NCBI RefSeq assembly: GCF_001597745.1
Contig: NZ_LUHJ01000026.1
Location: 1-64,000, forward strand
DNA length: 64,000 nt
Direction of reading: 5' to 3'
Origin: Anabaena sp. 4-3
Lineage (GTDB): Bacteria > Cyanobacteriota > Cyanobacteriia > Cyanobacteriales > Nostocaceae
Below the pieces are notes generated by a model. It was given only the letters and a program-made list of their open reading frames with translations. It did no database searches and was not told the origin of the DNA. Made by a program: the position numbers and the translations under genes. The first letter of the stretch is position 1; each line of letters opens with the position of its first letter. Positions 16,731 to 24,369 of the stretch are shown here, piece after piece.

Positions 16731-18095
16731 TTGAATCAACCCAACTCCGTGCGTAACCTGCAAGAAACCCACCTCAACCGCGCCCGTGCTAGTCTGAGAC
16801 AAGCACTGTCTTGGTATGGACATCTTCGCAAATCTGGACAACTCTCAGCCAACCCAGAATTAGCAGCCTTAGTCAAACCAGAAATAGAAACCTTAACCTC
16901 TACCCTCAGCAAACTCGACTCCAACGTGATTAGAATAGCCGCCTTTGGCTTAGTGAGTCGGGGAAAATCAGCAGTATTAAACGCCTTATTAGGAAGCAAA
17001 ATCTTACAAACAGGCCCCCTCAACGGTGTAACTCAATGGCCGCGTTCAGTGCGCTGGCAACCAGGCGGTAAAGTCATAGTAGAATTAATCGACACCCCTG
17101 GATTAGATGAAATTCAAGGGGAGTCACGCGCCCAAATGGCAAAAGATGTAGCGCGTCAAGCTGACTTAATCTTGTTTGTCGTGTCTGGGGATATTACCCG
17201 CACAGAATATCAGGCACTTTTGGAACTACGCCAAGCACAAAAACCCCTAATTTTAGTATTTAATAAAATCGATTTATACCCAGATACAGACAGGGCAGCT
17301 ATTTATAAAAATTTACAACAACTAGGTGCAGCTAATCCCCAAGCCAAGCCTTTATTACCTGATGAAATTGTCATGGTAGCGGCTGAACCCGCAGCAATGG
17401 AAGTGAGAGTTGAATGGCCTGATGGCAGTGTAACTTATGAATGGGAAACTCCACCGCCCCAGGTAGACGAACTCAAAGAAACTATTTTAAATATACTGAA
17501 TCGGGAAGGGCGATCGCTCCTGGCTTTAAATGCACTCATTCAAGCCAGAGAAGCGGAAGCAGCCATCGCTCAAAAAACTCTCGATATCCGCGAACAAGAA
17601 GCAGAAGATATCATCTGGCAATTTACTAAATATAAAGCCTTAGCAGTTGGGTTAAATCCTATCGCTGTTTTTGATATTCTCGGCGGAACAGTCGCGGATT
17701 TAGCTTTAATTCGGGCGTTAGCTAGATTGTATGGTTTACCGATGACTAGCTATGAAGCCGGGAAAATTTTCAAAACAATTTTATTGAGTTCCGGCGGGTT
17801 ATTATTGGGAGAATTGGGTAGTGGTTTTCTATTAGGAATAGGTAAAAGTACAGCCGCCTTAACCAGTGGTGATAATCCGATCAATATTACTGCTTTTACT
17901 GGAACTGCGATCGCTCAAGCTGGAATTGCCGGTTATGGTGCTTATGCTGTCGGGAAAGCCGCACAAGTCTATCTAGAAAAAGGCTGCACTTGGGGTCAAT
18001 TCGGTGCTAGCACCGTGATTCAAGAAATTCTCTCTCAAGTTGACCAAAATACAATTCTGTATCGGTTGCAACAAGAATTAGGCATAAAATATTGA
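16731..18095 (+). CDS. Era-like GTPase with C-terminal DUF697 membrane domain
   Basis: 454 residues; TTG start. The GTPase domain starts near residue 65: P-loop GLVSRGKSAVLNALLG, T at NGVTQWPR, DTPGLDE (G3) and NKID (G4). From about 290 onward a hydrophobic helical DUF697 region (KALAVGLNPIAVFDILGGT, TGTAIAQAGIAGYGAYAVG) suggests membrane association. Such proteins are widespread in cyanobacteria and plastids and are of uncertain role, possibly membrane trafficking or stress. The C-terminal half matches the partial protein at 63437-64000, and a more distant GTPase is at 47760-49013. Confidence 0.85.
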   Translation: MNQPNSVRNLQETHLNRARASLRQALSWYGHLRKSGQLSANPELAALVKPEIETLTSTLSKLDSNVIRIAAFGLVSRGKSAVLNALLGSKILQTGPLNGVTQWPRSVRWQPGGKVIVELIDTPGLDEIQGESRAQMAKDVARQADLILFVVSGDITRTEYQALLELRQAQKPLILVFNKIDLYPDTDRAAIYKNLQQLGAANPQAKPLLPDEIVMVAAEPAAMEVRVEWPDGSVTYEWETPPPQVDELKETILNILNREGRSLLALNALIQAREAEAAIAQKTLDIREQEAEDIIWQFTKYKALAVGLNPIAVFDILGGTVADLALIRALARLYGLPMTSYEAGKIFKTILLSSGGLLLGELGSGFLLGIGKSTAALTSGDNPINITAFTGTAIAQAGIAGYGAYAVGKAAQVYLEKGCTWGQFGASTVIQEILSQVDQNTILYRLQQELGIKY

Positions 18096-18406
18096 AAATA
18101 TATGAAAATATTTGCTGAATTGTTGCTGTTATTGATATTTTGTCAATTTGTATCAAATTCCTCTGATAATTGGTCTAAAATCTGATTTTCAGGGCAACAT
18201 AAAAGAAAAGGCAGGTATTAGCTCAGAAGTGAATCTACCCATGTATTTATACCTGTTTTTATGACCAGAGAAAAGCAGGAATTCCCCATCAGATGTGTTG
18301 AAAATCAGGACGGTGTTCCACACTGCATCTTTTGGGAAGCCTTTCTACACTGGGAGTAGAAACTCCTAATTACATTTTGATCGCAGTAAACAGAGGCGAA
18401 AATATC

Positions 18407-18685
18407 ATGACAGCAACATTTAACTTCACCCCCAATAGTGCTAACTCTAACCACAATGGGGGGACAGATTTAGAAAAAGCTATTTTAGCAGCGATCGCCG
18501 AAGCCCGGATGACCTGTGAGCAAACTGGCGAAGATTCTCCTAATTGCGCTGTCGCTTGGGATATTGTAGAAGAACTACAAGCCGAAAAATCCCATCAAGC
18601 AGAAGCCATCAAATACAGAACCTCTTTAGATGAATACTGTGAATTACATCCAGAAGCATTAGAGTGTCTGATTTACGATGTTTAA
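18407..18685 (+). CDS. cp12: Calvin cycle regulator CP12
   Basis: 92 residues from the ATG at 18407, preceded by GAGGCGAA; the frame is open further upstream, but that extension is not CP12-like. Four redox cysteines are present as two pairs (Cys37/Cys47 and Cys78/Cys87) and the family motif AWDIVEE at 50-56. CP12 is an intrinsically disordered protein that, when oxidised in the dark, bridges GAPDH and phosphoribulokinase into an inactive complex. The N-terminal 20 residues (Asn/Ser-rich) are an extension compared with the shortest homologues. Its stop overlaps the stop of tlyA on the other strand (TTTAA). Confidence 0.95.
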   Translation: MTATFNFTPNSANSNHNGGTDLEKAILAAIAEARMTCEQTGEDSPNCAVAWDIVEELQAEKSHQAEAIKYRTSLDEYCELHPEALECLIYDV

Positions 18686-19500
18686 GGCTTTTGAAAATCA
18701 GCAGCAGCCAATAACGTCATTTGTTGAATTGCAATTAAATCAGGCGGTGGGATTTCACTGTCCATTTTTAACCATAACAGGTATTCGATATTTCCCGCCG
18801 GGCCAGTAATGGGCGACCAAGTTAAGCCTTTGTATCGCCAACCTAATTCAGCAGCGACGCGCAACACCTGGAAAATCGCATCAGCTTGGTCATTCGGGTC
18901 ACGCACCACACCTTTTTTACCCACACGAGATTTTCCCACCTCAAACTGAGGTTTGACCAGTAACACTGCTTCGCGAGGGGGTTGAGTGAGTCGCCAGACA
19001 GCTGGCAAAATCTTGGTTAAGGAAATAAACGAGACATCCACCACCGCCAAATCAGGAATTGGGTCATCTTCCCGATATAAATCCCCTGGTTGTAGTTGCC
19101 GTAAATTGGTACGTTCGCGCAACACCACCAGGGGATTATTTCGTAAACCCCAATCAGTTTGACCGTAACCGACATCAATACCGTAAACTAATTTTGCCCC
19201 AGCTTGCAGTAAACAGTCAGTAAAACCGCCTGTAGAGATTCCCCCATCCAAACAAACACGCCCGGTGACGGGAATAGCGAATAAATCTAAAGCCTTAGCG
19301 AGTTTATCACCACCACGGGAAACGAAGCGCGATCGCTCCTTAATCTTAATTTGAGCCGCCGCATCAACTTCTGTCCCCGGCTTATCAATCACCTGTTCAT
19401 TAACCGTCACTTCCCCCGCTTGAATTAGCCTCTGTGCTAACGCGCGAGAATTACATAAATTTAACTCTACTAATAAAGTATCAAGTCGCTGTTTAACCAA
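18682..19500 (-). CDS. tlyA: TlyA-family rRNA methyltransferase (S4 + FtsJ domains)
   Basis: 272 residues; TTG start giving MVKQRLDTLLVELNLC. The N-terminal S4 RNA-binding domain (about 1-60: SRALAQRLIQAGEVTVN) is followed by an FtsJ-like SAM methyltransferase domain: CLDGGISTGGFTDCLLQAGA (SAM loop), VYGIDVGYGQ, VVDVSFISL and LVKPQFEVG. TlyA 2'-O-methylates cytidines in 16S/23S rRNA. The KDxK tetrad is plausible from these motifs. Convergent with cp12. Confidence 0.9.
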   Translation of the reverse strand: MVKQRLDTLLVELNLCNSRALAQRLIQAGEVTVNEQVIDKPGTEVDAAAQIKIKERSRFVSRGGDKLAKALDLFAIPVTGRVCLDGGISTGGFTDCLLQAGAKLVYGIDVGYGQTDWGLRNNPLVVLRERTNLRQLQPGDLYREDDPIPDLAVVDVSFISLTKILPAVWRLTQPPREAVLLVKPQFEVGKSRVGKKGVVRDPNDQADAIFQVLRVAAELGWRYKGLTWSPITGPAGNIEYLLWLKMDSEIPPPDLIAIQQMTLLAAADFQKP

Positions 19501-19682
19501 TTAAATTGACTCTCCTGCTGATCTTAAGCTTCTAACACACTTAATCAATAAGTTTTTATTTATGTTAATTTCACTACAATTGCTAGGATGGCGAAAAAAG
19601 CGATCGCTTCTGAACATAGCCAAGAAAAGAGGCGATCGCTATATTAAACTATCTAACAAACATCTTGACAGCCTTAACCAGC

Positions 19683-20192
19683 CTACACATCTTGCTCGCT
19701 CAACTCACGAGTAATGTGGTCAAAAGGCTCATCCACAAAAGCAGTATTGCTCACACCCGCAGCAGCCACTTGTTCCTTCACCAAATCCTTGAGAATCTGC
19801 ACACCACGCACCGTAGGCGCAATGGGTACACCTAGAGAATTGTAAGTTTCCCGTAGACCTTGCAACACACGCTCATCTAAAACATTGGTATTCCCAGCCA
19901 CCAGCGCATAAGTAGCGTAGCGCAAGTAGTAATCCATATCTCGTAAACAAGCAGCGTAACGACGAGTTGTATAAGCATTCCCACCAGGACGAATCAACTC
20001 TGGTAATTCCTCAAACAACTGAGAACCAGCTTGCTTCACAAGAGCAGCCGCATTCGCATTAATTGCCGCCGCCGCTTGTACACGCGCTGTGCCACTTTCA
20101 AAATAAGATGTCAAGCTATCAATCGCATTCCGGTCAAAATAACGACCAGTTACGTCATAATTCTTAATTAAAGTTGTTACCGCGTCACGCAT
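19683..20192 (-). CDS. apcF: Allophycocyanin beta-18 subunit ApcF
   Basis: 169 residues from the ATG at 20192 (MRDAVTTLIKNYDVTG), preceded by GGGAGAAGAAGGA; the longer TTG-initiated frame is not needed. Phycobiliprotein fold with the bilin-attachment Cys82 in YAACLRDMDYY and Asn72 (RPGGNAY), the site of gamma-N-methylation. Sequence fits ApcF (beta-18), a terminal-emitter partner of ApcE in the phycobilisome core, rather than ApcB. Divergent from glnA, as remembered for Anabaena PCC 7120 (all2327). Confidence 0.93.
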   Translation of the reverse strand: MRDAVTTLIKNYDVTGRYFDRNAIDSLTSYFESGTARVQAAAAINANAAALVKQAGSQLFEELPELIRPGGNAYTTRRYAACLRDMDYYLRYATYALVAGNTNVLDERVLQGLRETYNSLGVPIAPTVRGVQILKDLVKEQVAAAGVSNTAFVDEPFDHITRELSEQDV

Positions 20193-20409
20193 TCCTTCTT
20201 CTCCCAATCATTGCTATCTTGGTTTGATATTTATTTGGCTGCACTTACGCACCAGTAAAGTTTTGTGCTATTAAAAGTAGGTTCGGCACAAAAACCCTAT
20301 ATCCATTATTTAAGGATTCTATGCCAAAGTTGACCCCACTGAGATTAACTTTCCCGTTTTGTGCAGATGTCGAAAGAAAGGTTAATATTACCTGTAATCC
20401 AGACAATCT

Positions 20410-20423
20410 GTAGCAAAGACTAC
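20410..20423. promoter_or_regulatory. NtcA-binding site of the glnA promoter
   Basis: GTAGCAAAGACTAC is an exact GTA-N8-TAC NtcA box. It is followed after 23 bases by TACGAT (TAN3T, 20447-20452), matching the canonical NtcA-activated promoter (GTAN8TAC-N22/23-TAN3T). glnA starts about 100 bases downstream. NtcA with 2-oxoglutarate activates glnA under nitrogen limitation. Confidence 0.85.
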
Positions 20424-20446
20424 AAAATTCTTTAATGTTTAGAATT

Positions 20447-20452
20447 TACGAT
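20447..20452 (+). promoter_or_regulatory. -10 element of the NtcA-dependent glnA promoter
   Basis: TACGAT (TAN3T) placed 23 bases after the NtcA box. Transcription would start near 20459, leaving a leader of about 90 bases to the glnA ATG. Confidence 0.7.
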
Positions 20453-20549
20453 ATTTCAGGTGTGTCACAACTTTGTTCCGCTCAGTAGGGTTAGGATGCT
20501 TTGGCAGATTCTGGTTTTACGTTAAGAAATTGGCAGAGAAGGAGTAAAA

Positions 20550-21965
20550 ATGACAACCCCACAAGAAGTCTTGAAAATGATTCAAGACCAAAACATCCAG
20601 ATGATTGATCTGAAATTCGTCGATACCCTCGGCACTTGGCAGCACCTCACCGTCTACCAAGACCAGATTGACGAAAGTTCATTCTCTGATGGTGTACCCT
20701 TCGACGGTTCCAGCATTCGGGGTTGGAAAGGCATCGAAGAATCAGACATGACAATGGTGTTAGATGCCAAGACCGCTTGGATCGACCCATTCATGGCAGA
20801 GCCAACACTCAGCATCATTTGTAGCATCAAAGAACCTCGTACTGGCGAATGGTATAACCGTTGCCCACGGGTTATTGCTCAAAAAGCAGTAGACTACTTA
20901 GTTTCTAGTGGTCTTGGTGACACCGCCTTCTTTGGCCCTGAAGCTGAATTCTTCATCTTTGATGATGTCCGCTATGACCAAACTGCCAACGAGGGATACT
21001 ACCACCTCGATTCAATTGAAGGCCGTTGGAATTCCGGTAGAAAAGAAAGCCCCAACCTCGGTTACAAACCCCGCTTCAAAGAAGGTTACTTCCCAGTCGC
21101 GCCCACAGATACCTTCCAAGATATGCGGACAGAAATGCTGTTGACGATGGCAAAACTAGGTGTGCCTATTGAAAAGCATCACCACGAAGTAGCCACCGGT
21201 GGTCAGTGTGAGTTGGGCTTCCGCTTTGGTAAATTAATCGAAGCTGCCGACTGGTTGATGACCTACAAATACGTCATCAAAAACGTAGCTAAGAAATACG
21301 GCAGAACCGTTACCTTCATGCCCAAACCAGTGTTTGGTGATAACGGTTCTGGGATGCACACCCACCAGTCTATTTGGAAAGATGGTAAACCTCTGTTTGC
21401 CGGTGACAAATATGCTGGTTTGAGTGACATGGCATTACACTACATTGGTGGTATTCTCAAACACGCACCAGCACTGTTAGCACTCACCAACCCTTCCACC
21501 AACTCTTACAAGCGTTTAGTACCTGGCTATGAAGCTCCTGTGAACTTGGCTTACTCCCAAGGTAATCGTTCCGCTTCTGTTCGCATCCCATTATCTGGCA
21601 CTAACCCCAAAGCCAAGCGTTTAGAGTTCCGTTGTCCAGACGCAACTGCTAACCCCTACTTGGCATTTGCAGCTATGCTGTGTGCTGGTATCGATGGCAT
21701 CAAGAACAAAATCGATCCCGGTGAACCTTTAGATAAAAATATCTATGAACTCTCTCCAGAAGAACTGGCGAAAGTTCCTTCTACACCCGGTTCTTTAGAA
21801 CTAGCGTTGGAAGCACTGGAGAATGATCACGCTTTCTTGACAGAATCAGGCGTATTCACTGAAGACTTTATCCAAAACTGGATTGATTACAAGCTAGCTA
21901 ATGAGGTTAAGCAGTTACAACTGCGTCCTCATCCTTATGAGTTTTACCTCTATTACGACGCTTAA
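20550..21965 (+). CDS. glnA: Glutamine synthetase type I
   Basis: 471 residues, the usual GSI-beta length, ATG preceded by AAGGAG. Catalytic and metal-binding blocks are visible: [57 protein letters not shown] and RSASVRIP. It incorporates ammonium into glutamate, the central step of nitrogen assimilation, and in heterocysts receives ammonium from nitrogenase. Activity is controlled by the small inhibitor encoded convergently downstream (gifA). Transcription is probably driven from the NtcA-type promoter at 20410-20452. Confidence 0.98.
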   Translation: MTTPQEVLKMIQDQNIQMIDLKFVDTLGTWQHLTVYQDQIDESSFSDGVPFDGSSIRGWKGIEESDMTMVLDAKTAWIDPFMAEPTLSIICSIKEPRTGEWYNRCPRVIAQKAVDYLVSSGLGDTAFFGPEAEFFIFDDVRYDQTANEGYYHLDSIEGRWNSGRKESPNLGYKPRFKEGYFPVAPTDTFQDMRTEMLLTMAKLGVPIEKHHHEVATGGQCELGFRFGKLIEAADWLMTYKYVIKNVAKKYGRTVTFMPKPVFGDNGSGMHTHQSIWKDGKPLFAGDKYAGLSDMALHYIGGILKHAPALLALTNPSTNSYKRLVPGYEAPVNLAYSQGNRSASVRIPLSGTNPKAKRLEFRCPDATANPYLAFAAMLCAGIDGIKNKIDPGEPLDKNIYELSPEELAKVPSTPGSLELALEALENDHAFLTESGVFTEDFIQNWIDYKLANEVKQLQLRPHPYEFYLYYDA

Positions 21966-22001
21966 TTAATACCTGTTTGCCATATTCCAGAGATAAAATC
22001 G

Positions 22002-22027
22002 GCCACCCTTGGGGGTGGCTTTTTTTC
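22002..22027 (+). terminator. Rho-independent terminator of glnA
   Basis: GCCACCC-TTGG-GGGTGGC stem-loop immediately followed by seven T residues, 37 bases after the glnA stop. Confidence 0.93.
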
Positions 22028-22068
22028 TCTGGTTTTCGCAACATAATTCTCAAATTTGTGAATTTTGC

Positions 22069-22272
22069 CTAGCTCATAGCCGCATTGCTACGACCGTAAA
22101 TCATTCTGGTAGTTGGGTCAATCTTGCCTTGAATTGGGTTCCAGTAGTGAGATGCTTCTTCCGCCGGAACACCGATTTCTTGTGCAGCACGCATCAGCAT
22201 CGATTGTTGACGATTCTTGATTTGCTGATATTGGCGCATCATAATCGCACGGGATTTTTCTTGAATAGACAT
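22069..22272 (-). CDS. gifA: Glutamine synthetase inactivating factor IF7-type
   Basis: 67 residues starting MSIQEKSRAIMMRQYQQIKNR, with RBS GGAGGGAG four bases before the ATG. It matches the cyanobacterial IF7/GifA family (short, basic, disordered; KNRQQSML and a C-terminal RSNAA-type motif). IF7 binds glutamine synthetase through arginines and blocks it when ammonium is plentiful. In Anabaena PCC 7120 the single gifA (asl2329) lies downstream of and convergent with glnA, as here. NtcA represses gif genes; an NtcA box lies in the promoter (22352-22365). Confidence 0.93.
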   Translation of the reverse strand: MSIQEKSRAIMMRQYQQIKNRQQSMLMRAAQEIGVPAEEASHYWNPIQGKIDPTTRMIYGRSNAAMS

Positions 22273-22351
22273 AACACTCCCTCCAGATGGTTTTAAAAAT
22301 ATATGTTGGATTAATCTTTGTCTCTCTATTAATCAATCTAGCAAAAATTCT

Positions 22352-22365
22352 GTAACATACACTAC
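22352..22365. promoter_or_regulatory. NtcA-binding site (repressor position) upstream of gifA
   Basis: GTAACATACACTAC is an exact GTA-N8-TAC palindrome, 80 bases upstream of the gifA ATG. On the gifA strand a TAGATT -10-like box (22340-22335) follows only 11 bases after the NtcA box, so NtcA would cover the -35 region. This fits repression under nitrogen deficiency. Confidence 0.8.
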
Positions 22366-22518
22366 TAAATGCGGTTTTTGTAATAAAACTTAAAATTTGA
22401 GATATTAAGTTAATCTGATTACCCGTTTTCAGAGGAAACCTTTCCCAAAGCAGATGAATTTTTTGTTAAGATTTATTAAGTTTAACCTCTAAATGTAATA
22501 AATACTTAAGTCATTGCC

Positions 22519-23577
22519 ATGTCTGACACTTTGACTAAACTCACCTATCAAACGTTTCAACAGGGTAAAAATTACTTTAGTCTGGCTCATAAAACATTAG
22601 CTACGCAGTTAAGAGACGTACTTTATCCCACACTCCAGCGAAAGATTAAACCCATTCCCACGCAGCTTTTACTCCAACTGCGCGAAAAAGTGAATCAACT
22701 TTTAGAAATAGACTGGCAGGATGCACAACAAGGTGTGTATCCTGAAACTCTACTGTTTGATAATCCTTGGGAAGAGTTTTTCCTTTACTATCCCCTGATG
22801 TGGCTAGACTTACCTCAGATTTGGGAACGGATTAAACAAAAAAAATATCAAGATTTTGCGCCAGAAATAGACACAGAGGGTTATCCGAGCTATTATGTTC
22901 AAAACTTCCATCACCAAAGTAATGGCTACCTGAGCGATTTGTCAGCCAATTTATATGACTTACAGGTAGAAATTCTCTTTGGCGGAACAGCTGATCCTAT
23001 GCGTCGGCGAATTCTAGCTCCGCTTAAACAAAGTTTAGCAGCCTTTAATTCTGTTACAGCAAAACAAATACGGGTTTTAGATGTAGCTTGTGGAACTGGA
23101 CGCACTCTTCGGTTGATTCGGTCAGCTTTACCGCAAGTATCATTATTTGGGACAGACTTATCGCCAGCTTATTTACGGAAAGCAAATCAGTTACTTTCAG
23201 AAATTCCCGGAGAATTACCGCAACTTGTACAAGCCAATGCGGAAGAGTTGCCTTATTTAGATAATTATTTTCATGCTGTAACTTCTGTATTCCTTTTCCA
23301 TGAATTACCAGCATCAGTCCGTCAAACTGTAATTGACGAATGTTATCGGGTGACAAAACCAGGAGGAGCTTTTATTATTTGTGACTCAATTCAGAGGAGT
23401 GATGCGCCTGATATGGCTGAGGTAATGGATAATTTTTCAGGTACTTTTCATGAACCCTACTATCAGCACTACACCACTGACAACTTAGTAGAACGTTTAG
23501 AAAAAGCAGGGTTTGAGAATATCGAGATTCAAGTCCATTTTCTGAGCAAGTATTTTATTGCTCATAAACCAAATTAA
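22519..23577 (+). CDS. Class I SAM-dependent methyltransferase
   Basis: 352 residues. An N-terminal region of about 170 residues without a recognised domain (TYQTFQQGKNYFSLAHK) is followed by a Rossmann methyltransferase: motif I VLDVACGTGRTLRLI near 190, then LFGTDLSPAYLRKANQ, then VTSVFLFHELP and GGAFIICDS. It resembles the UbiE/Methyltransf_11 class. The substrate is not evident. ATG start at the end of a 240-base region divergent from gifA. Confidence 0.85.
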   Translation: MSDTLTKLTYQTFQQGKNYFSLAHKTLATQLRDVLYPTLQRKIKPIPTQLLLQLREKVNQLLEIDWQDAQQGVYPETLLFDNPWEEFFLYYPLMWLDLPQIWERIKQKKYQDFAPEIDTEGYPSYYVQNFHHQSNGYLSDLSANLYDLQVEILFGGTADPMRRRILAPLKQSLAAFNSVTAKQIRVLDVACGTGRTLRLIRSALPQVSLFGTDLSPAYLRKANQLLSEIPGELPQLVQANAEELPYLDNYFHAVTSVFLFHELPASVRQTVIDECYRVTKPGGAFIICDSIQRSDAPDMAEVMDNFSGTFHEPYYQHYTTDNLVERLEKAGFENIEIQVHFLSKYFIAHKPN

Positions 23578-23588
23578 GGGATTTCCTA

Positions 23589-23634
23589 ATGAACTACCTC
23601 TGGCTGAAACGGGCTTTATACAGGGGTAGTTCAT
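23589..23634 (+). repeat. Inverted repeat ATGAACTACC ... GGTAGTTCAT
   Basis: Perfect 10-bp arms (23589-23598, 23625-23634) with further pairing inside, 11 bases after the methyltransferase stop and followed by an AT-rich run. It could serve as a terminator, or be an end structure of a lost IS200-like element. Confidence 0.5.
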
Positions 23635-23662
23635 ATATTTTAATTTAGGTAAATCACCTATA

Positions 23663-23801
23663 ATATCATGTCCGGCTAAATACTTGTCATTACGAACGTA
23701 GCGATAGCGAAGAGAAGTAATCCCACAATTCAGGTGATTGCGTCGTTTCACTTCGTTGCACTCGCAATGACATATCGTAAGTCATTAAGCGGACTTGATA
23801 T
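23663..23801. mobile_element. MITE-like foldback element
   Basis: Ends ATATCATGTCCG and CGGACTTGATAT are inverted repeats with one mismatch. A second inner pair, TTGTCATTACGA and CGCAATGACAT, encloses a GC-rich segment (GATAGCGAAGAG ... TTTCACTTCGTTG) typical of a repeat widely dispersed in bacterial genomes. No coding capacity; length 139 bp. Confidence 0.6.
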
Positions 23802-23812
23802 AAATTACCAAT

Positions 23813-23995
23813 GTGGATGAGATTTTGAAATCAAATCAACAGTTACACATTGTTTTCAAGAATGGAGATTCTATGATTCCAGGTGGCGAATTCCTGGGTG
23901 CTGGTAATGCCAGATTAAAAAGTTTTTTTGTGCTTAAAGAGTTTGTTAAAAAGGTTGAACAGTTTTTGAATTTGTTTGTTCAAGATAAATATTGA
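23813..23995 (+). CDS. Short ORF, doubtful, possibly a gene remnant
   Basis: 60 residues from a GTG, with no clear RBS, starting just after the MITE-like element. VFKNGDSMIPGGEFLGAGNARL looks protein-like but matches nothing I recognise. It may be the end of a gene displaced by the element. Confidence 0.2.
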   Translation: MDEILKSNQQLHIVFKNGDSMIPGGEFLGAGNARLKSFFVLKEFVKKVEQFLNLFVQDKY

Positions 23996-24027
23996 TATTA
24001 CCACACACAGGCGTTAAACCGCAATTA

Positions 24028-24258
24028 CTACATATTAACAAGGCTATTCCCTTGGGATTCAATTAAATTCCTCCGTCCACTACCACGAACAGGTTTAGCA
24101 CCTTCTGGCAGATTACGCTGAGATTTAGGTCTGAGTGAAATCATATCTGGCGAATTAGCCGAGGGGAGGAGGGAATTTTGATTGACTATTTTTTGGTAAT
24201 CAACAGCTAGTGAACCAAACACCAGACTAGAAATTAAAAAAGTAACAGCAGCACGCAT
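24028..24258 (-). CDS. patX: PatX-type heterocyst inhibitor precursor with RGSGR pentapeptide
   Basis: 76 residues from the ATG at 24258, which has AAGGAG nine bases upstream; an ATG at 24267 abuts the same SD and is less likely. Residues 1-18 (MRAAVTFLISSLVFGSLA) form a signal peptide. Residues 58-62 are RGSGR, the pentapeptide shared by PatS and HetN that binds HetR and blocks heterocyst differentiation. Small exported RGSGR proteins of this layout are PatX, and in Anabaena PCC 7120 patX lies between gifA and hetR, as here. A TCCGGA (DIF1) motif sits upstream. The processed C-terminal peptide would move between cells and inhibit HetR in neighbours. Confidence 0.88.
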   Translation of the reverse strand: MRAAVTFLISSLVFGSLAVDYQKIVNQNSLLPSANSPDMISLRPKSQRNLPEGAKPVRGSGRRNLIESQGNSLVNM

Positions 24259-24315
24259 CACAGACATCTCCTTGTGAACTTTCTTAACTACTGCTACTGA
24301 TTTCTATGGAATAAG

Positions 24316-24321
24316 TCCGGA
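24316..24321 (-). promoter_or_regulatory. DIF1 motif (TCCGGA) of the patX promoter
   Basis: TCCGGA, 58 bases upstream of the patX ATG. This hexamer marks the -35 region of developmentally regulated promoters expressed early in heterocyst differentiation (such as nsiR1 and hetR promoters) in Anabaena. The matching -10 box is not clear (TAGCAG at +19 is weak). Confidence 0.6.
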
Positions 24322-24369
24322 CAAATTTTAAAAAAAGTAGTGCTTTTTACTGAAAAAAACAGAAACAGT

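Noticed and set aside
22009-22296. 95-residue plus-strand frame over gifA
   Set aside because: Shadow of the gifA gene, which has a strong RBS and family match; the frame also runs through the glnA terminator.
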